Assembly (NCBI GenBank): GCA_905210875.1
Contig: CAJLYN010000049.1
Coordinates: 1-11,834 of the forward strand
Direction of reading: 5' to 3'
From: an uncultured Bacteroides sp.
Lineage (GTDB): Bacteria; Bacteroidota; Bacteroidia; Bacteroidales; UBA11471
Length of the DNA: 11,834 nt
The notes below the pieces were generated by a model. That model worked only from the letters and a program-made list of their open reading frames with translations, was not told the origin of the DNA and made no database searches. Positions 1 to 6,871 of the stretch are shown in pieces (position 1 is the stretch's first letter; the number at the start of each line of letters is the position of its first letter). The position numbers were made by a program, and so were the translations under genes.

Positions 1-66
1 CAGCGGGTGCTCGAGCGCGATCGCCAGGTAGCCGATGATGAACAGTACGGTAATAGCTACTAGCAT
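1..66 (-). CDS. nhaD: NhaD-type Na+/H+ antiporter, N-terminal fragment (partial)
   Basis: Only the first 22 codons lie in the window; the gene continues past the left edge. Reading leftwards from the ATG at 66-64, the peptide is a hydrophobic helix (MLVAITVLFIIGYLAIALE) followed by HPL. The GYLAIALEHP pattern is how I remember NhaD-family sodium/proton antiporters of Bacteroidetes beginning, with the first membrane helix at the extreme N terminus. Proteins of this family sit in the inner membrane and exchange Na+ for H+. The gene follows der on the same strand but is separated from it by a terminator and has its own probable -7 promoter element, so it is likely a separate transcription unit. 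The family call rests on about 20 residues; another ion transporter with a similar first helix is possible. Confidence 0.6.
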   Translation of the reverse strand, partial: MLVAITVLFIIGYLAIALEHPL

Positions 67-109
67 GGTAATTAAATTTTAGAAAGAAATTAAGGTTGAA
101 TTTGCCATG

Positions 110-117
110 CAAAGATA
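110..117 (-). promoter_or_regulatory. Probable -7 promoter element for the nhaD-like gene
   Basis: On the minus strand this reads TATCTTTG, an exact match to the Bacteroidetes -7 consensus TAnnTTTG. It is about 43 nt upstream of the ATG at 66. No good TTTG -33 box is found at the usual distance; that position falls in the der terminator stem. The call therefore rests on the -7 element and its location. Confidence 0.45.
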
Positions 118-127
118 GCAAAATAAT

Positions 128-155
128 AAAAACGCCTCTACGAAGAGGCGTTTTT
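128..155 (-). terminator. Intrinsic terminator after der (bidirectional shape)
   Basis: A perfect 7-bp GC-rich stem (CGCCTCT 133-139, AGAGGCG 144-150) closes a 4-nt loop. It is flanked by A5 at 128-132 and T5 at 151-155. Read on the minus strand this is a stem followed by a U tract, 14 nt after the der stop codon. It insulates the nhaD-like gene from era-der. Confidence 0.9.
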
Positions 156-168
156 ATTTGTCATATTT

Positions 169-1485
169 TTATTTTTCCCGGATTATGATATTGATGGGTG
201 TACCCGTAAAGTTCCATTTGGCACGTATTTGGTTTTCGAGGAAGTGCTTGTAGGGCTCTTTTACCCATTGGGGAAGGTTGCAGAAGAAGATAAAGGTAGG
301 AACGGGAGTCTCTTTGAGCTGGGTAACATACTTTATCTTTACATATTTGCCTTTGTTGGCGGGTGGCGGGTAGTTCTCGATGACGGCAAGCATCTCTTCG
401 TTGAGCCGTGCGGTAGGTACGTGGCGGTGCCGGTTTTTGTACACCTCCGACGCACATTCGAGAACCTTGAAGATACGCTGTTTGGTCAGGGCCGAGGCAT
501 ATACGATGGGGAAGTCGGTGAAGGGAGCCAGGCGGCTGCGTATGGCATTTTCAAAGGTTTTGATGGCTTGTGTACTCTTGTCTTCGACCAGGTCCCACTT
601 GTTGATGCACACGACCAGGCCTTTTTTGTTTTTCTGTATGAGGGAGAAGATGTTAAGATCTTGTCCTTCGATACCGCGGGTGGCATCGATCATGAGTATG
701 CACACGTCGGAGTTTTCGATGGCCCGTATCGAACGTATTACCGAGTAGTATTCGATGTCTTCGTTGACCTTGCCTTTTTTGCGTATGCCGGCTGTATCGA
801 CGATGTAGTAGTCGAATCCGAATTTGTTGTATCGTGTGTTGACCGAGTCTCTTGTTGTGCCGGCTATGTCGGTAACGATGTAGCGGTCTTCGCCGATAAA
901 GGCATTGATAATCGAAGACTTTCCTGCATTGGGCCGACCAACGACGGCAATGCGGGGTATGTTCTCGTCGAGTGCCTCCTCTTCGTTCCGGGTGGGAAAG
1001 TGCTCTATGACGGCGTCGAGCAGATCGCCTGTTCCCGAGCCGTTGATGGCCGAGATACAGAACGGGTCGCCCAAGCCGAAGGCGTAGAATTCGGCCGAGC
1101 TGTATTGCGAGGCGTTGTTTTCGACTTTGTTGGCTACCAGCAGAGTGGGTTTCTTGCTGCGGCGCAGTATGGCGGCTACCCGGTCGTCGAGGTCGGTAAT
1201 GCCGTGTGTGGCGTCGACGACAAAGAGTATGACGTCGGCTTCTTCAATGGCGATGGCTACCTGCTTGTTGATTTCTTCTTCCAAGATGTCGTCGGAGTTA
1301 ACCACCCAGCCGCCGGTATCGACAATCGAAAATTCCTGTCCAGCCCAGTTGACCTTACCGTACTGACGGTCGCGCGTAGTGCCGGCCTCGTCGTTGACGA
1401 TGGCTTGCCGGCTCTGAGTGAGTCGGTTGAAGAGGGTCGATTTGCCCACGTTGGGGCGGCCTACGATAGCTACTAAGTTTCCCAT
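169..1485 (-). CDS. der: Ribosome-assembly GTPase Der (EngA)
   Basis: Der is a cytoplasmic GTPase needed for maturation of the 50S ribosomal subunit. The 438-residue product has the family's diagnostic tandem of two G domains and a C-terminal KH-like domain. Domain 1 shows the P-loop GRPNVGKS (9-16), DTGG (56-59) and, at the G4 position, NKVE (119-122). Domain 2 shows GRPNAGKS (183-190), DTAG (230-233) followed by the basic IRKKGKV, and NKWD (295-298). The KH-like part covers roughly 350-438. Length is normal for the family. The start is the ATG at 1485-1483, giving [16 protein letters not shown], the usual Der beginning. It lies 42 nt after era with no terminator between them, so the two are probably cotranscribed. 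The odd point is Glu in place of Asp in the first G4 motif. Confidence 0.97.
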   Translation of the reverse strand: MGNLVAIVGRPNVGKSTLFNRLTQSRQAIVNDEAGTTRDRQYGKVNWAGQEFSIVDTGGWVVNSDDILEEEINKQVAIAIEEADVILFVVDATHGITDLDDRVAAILRRSKKPTLLVANKVENNASQYSSAEFYAFGLGDPFCISAINGSGTGDLLDAVIEHFPTRNEEEALDENIPRIAVVGRPNAGKSSIINAFIGEDRYIVTDIAGTTRDSVNTRYNKFGFDYYIVDTAGIRKKGKVNEDIEYYSVIRSIRAIENSDVCILMIDATRGIEGQDLNIFSLIQKNKKGLVVCINKWDLVEDKSTQAIKTFENAIRSRLAPFTDFPIVYASALTKQRIFKVLECASEVYKNRHRHVPTARLNEEMLAVIENYPPPANKGKYVKIKYVTQLKETPVPTFIFFCNLPQWVKEPYKHFLENQIRAKWNFTGTPINIIIREK

Positions 1486-1521
1486 AGTTATCTGTCTGTT
1501 TTGTTCGGTTGAGTGATGTTG

Positions 1522-1546
1522 CGGTTATCAGTCGAGTTGATAACCG
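1522..1546. repeat. 9-bp inverted repeat overlapping the era stop codon
   Basis: CGGTTATCA (1522-1530) and TGATAACCG (1538-1546) are perfect reverse complements around a 7-nt loop. The left arm contains the era stop codon (1528-1530). In the direction of era transcription the stem is preceded by an A-rich run and is not followed by U residues, so it does not look like an era terminator. It could stabilise or separate the era and der parts of the transcript, or be chance. Confidence 0.5.
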
Positions 1547-2418
1547 AAGTTTTTTAATTTGCTCTCTTTGTTGCGCCAGTCTTTTTCGACCTTTACAAAA
1601 AGTTCGAGAAAGACTTTTTTCTCGAAGAATGTCTCGATGTCTTTCCGGGCGGCGATACCTACCTGTTTGAGCATTTTCCCGCCTTTACCTATGATGATGC
1701 CTTTTTGCGAGTCACGCTCGACATAGATGACAGCCATGATGTGTATCTGCTTGTTGTCTTCCTTGAATTGTTCGACGGCTACTTCGCAGGCATAGGGTAT
1801 CTCCTTGTCGTAGGTGAGCAGTATCTTTTCTCTGATAATCTCGGTGACGAAGAAGCGGGCCGGCTTGTCGGTGAGTGCGTCTTTCTCAAAGAATGGAGGA
1901 GAGGGGGGGAGCAGCTCCTGTATGCGACGCATGAGGTAGTCGAGGTTGAAGCGATGTTGTGCCGATACCGGAATGATTTCGGCCTTTGGCAAGCGGCTTT
2001 TCCAGCTCTCAACCAGAGATTCGAGTTGTGACTGATCTTGCAGCAGGTCAATTTTATTGATGACGAGAATCACCGGTATGGTTTCCTTCGTTACGCGTTG
2101 GAGAAAGTCTGGATTCTTATCGGGTGTCTCTATCACGTCGGTAACATAGAGCAATATGTCGGCATCGGTCAGGGCCGATTGCGAAAAGTTGAGCATCGAC
2201 TCCTGTAACTTGTAGTGTGGAGAGAGTACCCCCGGAGTGTCGGAATAGACAATCTGCATATCGTCGGTGTTGACGATGCCCATAATACGATGTCGGGTCG
2301 TCTGTGCTTTGGAGGTGATAATCGAGATGCGTTCGCCTACGAGCGAATTCATCAAGGTCGATTTACCTACGTTGGGATTGCCCACTATATTTACAAATCC
2401 GGCTTTATGCGTAGTCAT
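1528..2418 (-). CDS. era: Ribosome-assembly GTPase Era
   Basis: Era binds the 3' end of 16S rRNA through its KH domain and acts in 30S subunit maturation. The 296-residue product has a GTPase domain with P-loop GNPNVGKS (13-20), switch residues TTRHR (40-44), DTPG (60-63) and NKID (121-124). A C-terminal KH domain carries the RNA-binding loop GIIIGKGGKMLK (240-251). I chose the ATG at 2418-2416 (MTTHKAGFVNIVGNPNVGKS). The open frame continues 16 codons further upstream, but that stretch runs into the fabH terminator, and 296 residues fits the family. It is the first gene of an era-der pair. No clear promoter was found in the short gap after the fabH terminator, so it may rely partly on readthrough. 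Confidence 0.96.
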   Translation of the reverse strand: MTTHKAGFVNIVGNPNVGKSTLMNSLVGERISIITSKAQTTRHRIMGIVNTDDMQIVYSDTPGVLSPHYKLQESMLNFSQSALTDADILLYVTDVIETPDKNPDFLQRVTKETIPVILVINKIDLLQDQSQLESLVESWKSRLPKAEIIPVSAQHRFNLDYLMRRIQELLPPSPPFFEKDALTDKPARFFVTEIIREKILLTYDKEIPYACEVAVEQFKEDNKQIHIMAVIYVERDSQKGIIIGKGGKMLKQVGIAARKDIETFFEKKVFLELFVKVEKDWRNKESKLKNFGYQLD

Positions 2419-2447
2419 AATGAAAAATGATGTTAGGGTGTGGTGGC

Positions 2448-2476
2448 AAAAAAGGCGGCACAACATGCCGCCTTTT
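2448..2476 (-). terminator. Intrinsic terminator after fabH
   Basis: GGCGGCA (2454-2460) pairs perfectly with TGCCGCC (2466-2472) around the loop CAACA, and flanking A/T pairs extend the stem by four. In the minus-strand transcript the stem is followed by six U residues (2453-2448). It lies 38 nt after the fabH stop and 30 nt before the era start. Confidence 0.88.
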
Positions 2477-2514
2477 GAGATTATTGGAAAATCATTCGAC
2501 GGGAAAGGTTGTGA

Positions 2515-3564
2515 CTATACCGTCTCTTCGTTATCGTCATTATCCGAAGGCAGGTCGGTTACCTCGTTGACATCTTGAGGATTATATCCCCATTTGAGGT
2601 AGACCGAGCCCCAGATAAATCCGGCACCGAACGAAGTGAGAATGATTTTATCTCCTTTTTTGAGTTTCTTCTCCCAGTCGGCCAGGCACAAGGGTATTGA
2701 GGCGGCGCTGGTGTTGCCGTACTTCTGTATGGTGACAACAACTTTTTCGGGGGCGATGTTCATTCTGTCGGCTATGGCCTCAATGATGCGCAAGTTGGCC
2801 TGATGGGGAATGAACCAGTCGATGGTGTCGACCGTCAGGTTGTTGCGCGAGAGAATCTCTTCCGATACTTGAAGCATCGAAGATACGGCATATTTATAGA
2901 CGATGCGGCCTTCCTGGTAAACGAAGTGCTCGCGGTGGTCGACCGTTTCGTGGCTGGCTGGACGTACTGAGCCTCCGGCTTTCATGTGCAGGAAGGGAAG
3001 TCCTACACCATCGGTGTGGATAATCGAGTCCATCACGCCATAGTCTTCTTCGGTGGCGACAACCAATGCAGCAGCTCCTCCATCGCCAAAGAGCGGACAG
3101 GTTGAGCGGTCTTGGTAGTCGGTGATCGACGACATTTTCTCGGCAGCGACGACCATTACTTTTTTGCACATGCCGCTGCGAATATAGGCTGTGGCAGCTT
3201 GCAAGGCAACGATGAAACCTGAGCAGGCAGCCTGTATGTCGTAACAAAAGGCGTTGGTGATACCGGCTTTTCGGGCAATAATCGATGCCGTGGAGGGGAA
3301 TCGGTAATCGGGGGTGGAAGTGGCGCAGATGACGGCTTCTACTTCACCGGCATCGGTATTGGTTTTGCGCAATACTTTTTTCACGGCTCTGGAACCCATT
3401 TTTGAGCTCCCAAGGCCTTCGCCCTTTAATATATGGCGAGTCTTGATGCCAACGCGGGTGGTAATCCACTCGTCGGTGGTATCGACCATTTTTGAAAGTT
3501 CTTCGTTTGTGAGTATGTCTTCGGGCACGTAGGAAGCGACACCCGCAATCATAGCATTTACCAT
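2515..3564 (-). CDS. fabH: Beta-ketoacyl-ACP synthase III (FabH)
   Basis: FabH condenses acetyl-CoA (or another short acyl-CoA) with malonyl-ACP, the first step of type II fatty acid synthesis. The 349-residue product shows the full Cys-His-Asn triad: Cys114 in QAACSGF, His254 in WFIPHQAN and Asn284 in KYGNTSAAS. The C-terminal loop GAGFIWGS (313-320) is also typical. I chose the ATG at 3564-3562 because [14 protein letters not shown] aligns with the usual family start. A GTG 21 nt further upstream would put the N terminus inside a hairpin arm and is less likely. The last 20 or so residues form an acidic tail ([19 protein letters not shown]) beyond the thiolase fold. It follows DUF177-rpmF, a neighbourhood conserved in many bacteria, but plsX is not present. 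A terminator follows it. Confidence 0.96.
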   Translation of the reverse strand: MVNAMIAGVASYVPEDILTNEELSKMVDTTDEWITTRVGIKTRHILKGEGLGSSKMGSRAVKKVLRKTNTDAGEVEAVICATSTPDYRFPSTASIIARKAGITNAFCYDIQAACSGFIVALQAATAYIRSGMCKKVMVVAAEKMSSITDYQDRSTCPLFGDGGAAALVVATEEDYGVMDSIIHTDGVGLPFLHMKAGGSVRPASHETVDHREHFVYQEGRIVYKYAVSSMLQVSEEILSRNNLTVDTIDWFIPHQANLRIIEAIADRMNIAPEKVVVTIQKYGNTSAASIPLCLADWEKKLKKGDKIILTSFGAGFIWGSVYLKWGYNPQDVNEVTDLPSDNDDNEETV

Positions 3565-3579
3565 AGCTGAGAAAGAAAT

Positions 3580-3622
3580 AAGCACACTAAATATTGTATG
3601 AGGTGAAATATTTAGTGTGCTT
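3580..3622. promoter_or_regulatory. 16-bp perfect inverted repeat in the fabH leader
   Basis: AAGCACACTAAATATT (3580-3595) and AATATTTAGTGTGCTT (3607-3622) are exact reverse complements around an 11-nt spacer. On the minus strand the downstream arm ends 15 nt before the fabH ATG and is followed by the U-rich TTATTTCTTT-like leader. This fits a terminator or attenuator between rpmF and fabH. It could also be an operator for a dimeric repressor. No published site is recognised. Confidence 0.65.
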
Positions 3623-3684
3623 TATTAAAGGTTATACAATCAGTTCAACAACCGGAGAAAAGATGTCTTTCCGGCTCAAAATCT

Positions 3685-3705
3685 CTAAAAAGTCACACTT
3701 TTTAG
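3685..3705 (-). repeat. 9-bp inverted repeat at the rpmF stop codon
   Basis: CTAAAAAGT (3685-3693) and ACTTTTTAG (3697-3705) pair perfectly around a 3-nt loop, and the right arm overlaps the rpmF stop codon (3702-3704). The stem is AT-rich, so it is at best a weak terminator or RNA-stability element. A second, imperfect hairpin (CCGG arms, about 3652-3675) lies just downstream in the same leader. Confidence 0.45.
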
Positions 3706-3887
3706 ATGGCAGCCTCTTTTTCGATGGCTTGTTTGCCGCGGTAGTAACCACATTCGCCGCATACGGTGTGGTAAATGTGCCATGCACCGCAGTTAGGACA
3801 TACAACCAGTGTAGGGGCTACAGCTTTGTCGTGAGTTCTTCTCTTGGCTGTTCTCGTTTTCGATTGTCTTCTTTTAGGATGTGCCAT
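3702..3887 (-). CDS. rpmF: 50S ribosomal protein L32
   Basis: This 61-residue protein is a small component of the large ribosomal subunit. It starts with the classic MAHPKRRQSKTRTAKRRTH basic region that binds 23S rRNA. It then carries a zinc ribbon with four cysteines (C30, C33, C43, C46 in CPNC and CGEC). This is the zinc-binding (C+) form; zinc-independent paralogues lack these cysteines. The ATG at 3887-3885 is fixed by the invariant N terminus. Its start lies 11 nt after the upstream DUF177 stop, so the two are clearly one transcript. YceD-rpmF pairing is conserved across bacteria, which supports both calls. Confidence 0.97.
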   Translation of the reverse strand: MAHPKRRQSKTRTAKRRTHDKAVAPTLVVCPNCGAWHIYHTVCGECGYYRGKQAIEKEAAI

Positions 3888-3898
3888 TTCTCTATTGT

Positions 3899-4438
3899 TT
3901 AATTATTTGTTTTCTTTAATTCCTTCAAGGCGTTCCAACGTGGATCTGTGGGCTGCTCATCGTCATCGTCGCTTTCTGTTGCGGCGACCGCACTGTGGGC
4001 TTTGAGCAGGCTTTCCATTTCGGGGTTGCACTGGCCTTCGGGGTGCGTGTGCATCAGCGGAATGGTGAGAGCAACACATTCATACATATACCACGCCAGG
4101 TTGATAGAGCCTTCGTTTTCGGGTACAACGATGAGATTGTCGCTTTCTTCGCTGTAAGCTTCTCCGAATTTTACATAAAGGGTATCTTCTGTGTCGACCG
4201 GTAGTTCCATATCTTCGAGACAACGGTCGCAGGGAATGATGATATATCCTTTTATGCCGAAGTGCAACTCAAATGTGTTGCCGGTGCGTTTCAGCGTGAG
4301 ATGGACACTTACTTCGCCCTTCTCTATCTCAGAAGGGTCGATTTCACCGAAGAATTCGGCCCCGAGTGTGTACTCATAAGTGTGGGTTCCATCGCTCAGG
4401 TTCTTTAATGAAATCGTGTATTTGTCACTCTTTCCCAC
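3899..4438 (-). CDS. DUF177 / YceD-family protein, GTG start
   Basis: This 179-residue protein belongs to the DUF177 (YceD, also called Duf177) family. Members are usually encoded next to rpmF and have been linked to 23S rRNA accumulation; the exact role is not settled. Visible family features are the CDRC motif (C70-C73) within IIPCDRCLEDMELPV, the segment LYVKFGE (87-93), a later Cys137 in HPEGQCNPEM, and the conserved C-terminal DPRWNALKELK (165-175). An acidic linker (ESDDDDEQ) precedes that last motif. The start is a GTG at 4438-4436. An in-frame TAG lies three codons upstream and no suitable ATG follows nearby, so GTG is the only start that keeps the MGKSDKYTISLKNL region. A promoter sits about 24 nt upstream. 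Confidence 0.88.
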   Translation of the reverse strand: MGKSDKYTISLKNLSDGTHTYEYTLGAEFFGEIDPSEIEKGEVSVHLTLKRTGNTFELHFGIKGYIIIPCDRCLEDMELPVDTEDTLYVKFGEAYSEESDNLIVVPENEGSINLAWYMYECVALTIPLMHTHPEGQCNPEMESLLKAHSAVAATESDDDDEQPTDPRWNALKELKKTNN

Positions 4439-4461
4439 AGTTCTCTGCTATTAAAACCCTG

Positions 4462-4494
4462 CAAAGGTACAAAAAATAATTGTTCTTGTGCAAA
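4462..4494 (-). promoter_or_regulatory. Promoter of DUF177-rpmF-fabH
   Basis: On the minus strand, TTTG (4494-4491) is followed after 21 nt by TACCTTTG (4469-4462), matching the Bacteroidetes -33/-7 consensus. The start of transcription would fall near 4455, giving a leader of about 17 nt before the GTG. The -7 region shares the 12-mer GTACCTTTGCAG with the rplM promoter. Confidence 0.8.
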
Positions 4495-4570
4495 ATCCTT
4501 GTAAAAAAAGATTTTCCCTTTGATTTTTTATGATATTTCCTTGCGTCTTGAAGGCTGTTTTGCAGACTGT

Positions 4571-5734
4571 TTATGTGGTGCGTTTCATCTCTATACGGAA
4601 GGTGGTGCCTTTGCCTATTTCTGATTCTTTTACAAAGATGTGCCCTTCGTGATATTCTTCGACAATGCGTTTTACCAGAGTCAGGCCCAGTCCCCAACCC
4701 CGCCGTTTGGTGGTGTAACCCGGGTGAAAGATGGTCTTGAATCGATTGCGGGCAATGCCTTTGCCGGTATCTTTGACGTCGATGTAGTAACGTGAGTCGT
4801 TGTAGGTGAGGCTGATATTGATGCTCCCTTGCCCGTCCATTGCATCGATGGCGTTTTTGCACAGGTTCTCAAAGACCCACTCCATAAGCGGTCGGCACAA
4901 GGGTTGCGCCTCCATTTTGGAGTCCGGGGTGTGAACGTTGATTTGTACCCGGCCCGAGATGCGGTGTCTCATGTATTCGACGGCAGCATTGATTACTTCG
5001 GCCACGTCGGCCGGCTCCCGTTCGGGCTGCGACCCGATTTTGGAGAAACGTTCGGCAATGACCGACAGGCGTTGTACGTCTTTACCCATGTCCGAGACAA
5101 TTTCAGGGTCGGTTCCTTGGGTGGGGAGTACTTCGAGCCAAGCCATGAGAGACGATATGGGGGTCCCCAACTGATGGGCTGTTTCTTTGGACAGTCCTAC
5201 CCACACTTTGTTCTGCTCGGCCTTTTTGCTGCTCATTAGTGCCAGGTAGGCAATGAAAAGAAACAATACCATTACCGAGAGTTGTATGTAGGGGAAGTAC
5301 GATAATCTTTTCAGTAGGGTGGAGTCGTCGTAATACAGATATTGAGAGGTCTCATCGTCGATGTAGATTTCGATGACCTGTTGTTTGTCTTTGAGTGATT
5401 GTAGTTTGTTTTGGAGGAACTGTTCACCGTGGCGATCGGGTATGTCGAGGTTGTGTGTTTGTAGAATTTGGCTCTGGCTGTCGGTGATGATGATAGGTAT
5501 CGTGGTGTTGCTTTGCAGAATTTTCAAGACAAGGCTCATGTCTACGTTGCTGCGGTTACTGGCTACGGAGCGGGTGGCTTCGGCCCATATCTCCATTTTG
5601 TTGTGCTCTTCGGTAGCCAAGTCTTCGACGAGTCGGTTGGAGATGATGAGAAACAGACCTACCAGTAGCAGGGATACGACGAGAAATGCGATTTTCAATT
5701 TTTGTCGTACGTCATAGAGATTGCCGTGTGCCAT
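4571..5734 (-). CDS. Orphan membrane sensor histidine kinase
   Basis: The 387-residue protein is a two-component sensor kinase of unknown signal. A first membrane helix (about 15-32) and a second (about 149-167) flank an extracytoplasmic sensor region of about 115 residues that I do not recognise. There is no room for a HAMP domain. After a short linker the H-box reads ETAHQLGTPISSL, with His187 as the likely phospho-acceptor. The HATPase domain has the N-box FENLCKNAIDAM (Asn290, Asn294), DTGKGI (322-327) and GWGLGLTLV (346-354). All residues expected for activity are present. No response regulator lies beside it in the window. It stands alone between the tsf terminator and the DUF177 promoter. 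The start ATG at 5734-5732 gives a short cytoplasmic tail before the first helix. I see no convincing promoter match upstream. Confidence 0.92.
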   Translation of the reverse strand: MAHGNLYDVRQKLKIAFLVVSLLLVGLFLIISNRLVEDLATEEHNKMEIWAEATRSVASNRSNVDMSLVLKILQSNTTIPIIITDSQSQILQTHNLDIPDRHGEQFLQNKLQSLKDKQQVIEIYIDDETSQYLYYDDSTLLKRLSYFPYIQLSVMVLFLFIAYLALMSSKKAEQNKVWVGLSKETAHQLGTPISSLMAWLEVLPTQGTDPEIVSDMGKDVQRLSVIAERFSKIGSQPEREPADVAEVINAAVEYMRHRISGRVQINVHTPDSKMEAQPLCRPLMEWVFENLCKNAIDAMDGQGSINISLTYNDSRYYIDVKDTGKGIARNRFKTIFHPGYTTKRRGWGLGLTLVKRIVEEYHEGHIFVKESEIGKGTTFRIEMKRTT

Positions 5735-5861
5735 TGTCTTGGGTTTAAAAGAGGTGAATCTATTATAATAAACGTGTAGTGCCTGTTTTTATTATACCCG
5801 GTTGTTTTCTATTTGTTTCGGTGTCGTTGGGTCGGGCTGGCGGGCGTGCCTGATTAAGAGA

Positions 5862-5915
5862 TTTGCTGTATCTTAGATAGCAAAGAAGGCATCGGAACTG
5901 CCTCCGATGCCTTCT
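5862..5915 (-). terminator. Terminator after tsf, with adjoining quasi-palindrome
   Basis: A perfect 13-bp stem (AGAAGGCATCGGA 5884-5896, TCCGATGCCTTCT 5903-5915) with a 6-nt loop lies 22 nt after the tsf stop. The U tract that follows on the minus strand is poor (TTTGCTATCT). That sequence is itself one arm of a near-palindrome (5862-5884, 10 bp with one bulged base). The first stem is probably the end of the ribosomal operon; the second could aid termination or be a binding site in front of the kinase gene. Confidence 0.7.
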
Positions 5916-5937
5916 CTCAATGTATATCTGCAAAAGC

Positions 5938-6762
5938 TTATTCGGCGTTCAGCGTAAAGCGACGGAATGCTGTTACGGTGAGATCCTTGTTTTGAGCTTT
6001 GAGGTATTGCTCGATAGTGTGTTTGGGGTCTTTTACAAATTCTTGTTGCAGCAGGGTATATTCTTTATAATATTTCTGCAACGAGCCTTGCGCAATACGG
6101 TCGATGAGGTTCTCGGGTTTGCCGGCTTCGCGAGCTTTGTCGCGTGCTATTTCGAGCTCTTTCTCGATGATGTGTGCAGGAACTTCTTCAGGACGGACAG
6201 CCACGGGGTTCATGGCGGCTACTTGCATAGCCACGTCGCGAGCTACTTGGTATTCTACGCCGGCTTGGTTGAAACCTACGATGGTAGCCAGTTTGTTACC
6301 CGGGTGAACATAGAAGATTGTCGAGGCAGCAGAGAGAGAGTCGAAGTAGCCGAGTTCCATCTTTTCGCCTGTTACACCACTTTGGTCGGTAACGAGCTCG
6401 GCGATGGTGCGACCGTCGATTTTTACAGCTTTGAGGGCTTCGAGGTCGGCCGGTTTGCTTTCGATGGCGGCATCGAGAATTTTTTGGGTCAAAGCAACGA
6501 AGTCTTTGTTCTGGGCCACAAAGTCGGTTTCGCATTTCAATGCTACGATTGCGGCATATTCGCCTTTGCTGGCAGCCAGCACGCAACCTTCGGCAGCTTC
6601 ACGGTCTTCACGTTTGGCGGCGATTGCCTGACCTTTTTTGCGAATAATTTCTATGGCACCTTCGATGTCGTTGTTGGCCTCTTCCAGTGCTTTTTTGCAG
6701 TCCATCATACCTGCTCCGGTCATTTTGCGGAGTTTGGTAATATCTGCCATTGTAACAGCCAT
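5938..6762 (-). CDS. tsf: Translation elongation factor Ts
   Basis: EF-Ts recharges EF-Tu by catalysing GDP/GTP exchange. The 274-residue product begins with the UBA-like N-terminal domain (ITKLRKMTGAGMMDCKKAL, 8-26) and contains RKKGQAIAAKR (41-51). It also has the EF-Tu-contacting TDFVAQN (79-85), where Asp80 and Phe81 are the intercalating residues known from E. coli. The two dimerisation subdomains follow, ending in AFRRFTLNAE. The length matches the short Bacteroidales form; Bacteroides proper, as I recall, encodes a longer version. The ATG at 6762-6760 gives MAVTMADITK; the internal Met5 is an alternative start. The gene follows rpsB after 109 nt containing a hairpin, so its level may be set by partial termination. 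Confidence 0.97.
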   Translation of the reverse strand: MAVTMADITKLRKMTGAGMMDCKKALEEANNDIEGAIEIIRKKGQAIAAKREDREAAEGCVLAASKGEYAAIVALKCETDFVAQNKDFVALTQKILDAAIESKPADLEALKAVKIDGRTIAELVTDQSGVTGEKMELGYFDSLSAASTIFYVHPGNKLATIVGFNQAGVEYQVARDVAMQVAAMNPVAVRPEEVPAHIIEKELEIARDKAREAGKPENLIDRIAQGSLQKYYKEYTLLQQEFVKDPKHTIEQYLKAQNKDLTVTAFRRFTLNAE

Positions 6763-6794
6763 AATATTTCTTTTTTTAAGTTTTCTATAAATAA

Positions 6795-6835
6795 CAAAGA
6801 GTAAGTCCCGTAGGTTTTGCGGGGCTCACTCTTTG
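6795..6835 (-). terminator. Hairpin between rpsB and tsf (partial terminator or attenuator)
   Basis: Arms 6795-6810 and 6820-6835 form about 16 pairs with one mismatch and one wobble around a 9-nt loop. On the minus strand it is followed by TTATTT, a moderate U tract, and it lies between the rpsB stop and the tsf ATG. The layout suits a leaky terminator that lowers tsf relative to rpsB, or an RNA-processing site. Confidence 0.65.
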
Positions 6836-6871
6836 CCGGTAGTTGTAAGTATCTGCTTTAAAACGAGACGA

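Noticed and set aside
229..1476. Long plus-strand open frame (415 codons) opposite der
   Set aside because: It is the mirror of the der reading frame. The translation shows no domain or motif, and der is certain. Similar shadows lie opposite tsf (5920-6804), rpsB (6833-7693) and the GH106 gene (10156-11643).
1522..1546. Terminator between era and der
   Set aside because: The U tract would lie on the opposite strand. In the direction of era transcription the stem is not followed by U residues.
2419..2466. Upstream extension of era by 16 codons
   Set aside because: The extension overlaps the fabH terminator, its sequence is not like any Era N terminus, and the ATG at 2418 gives a normal-length protein.
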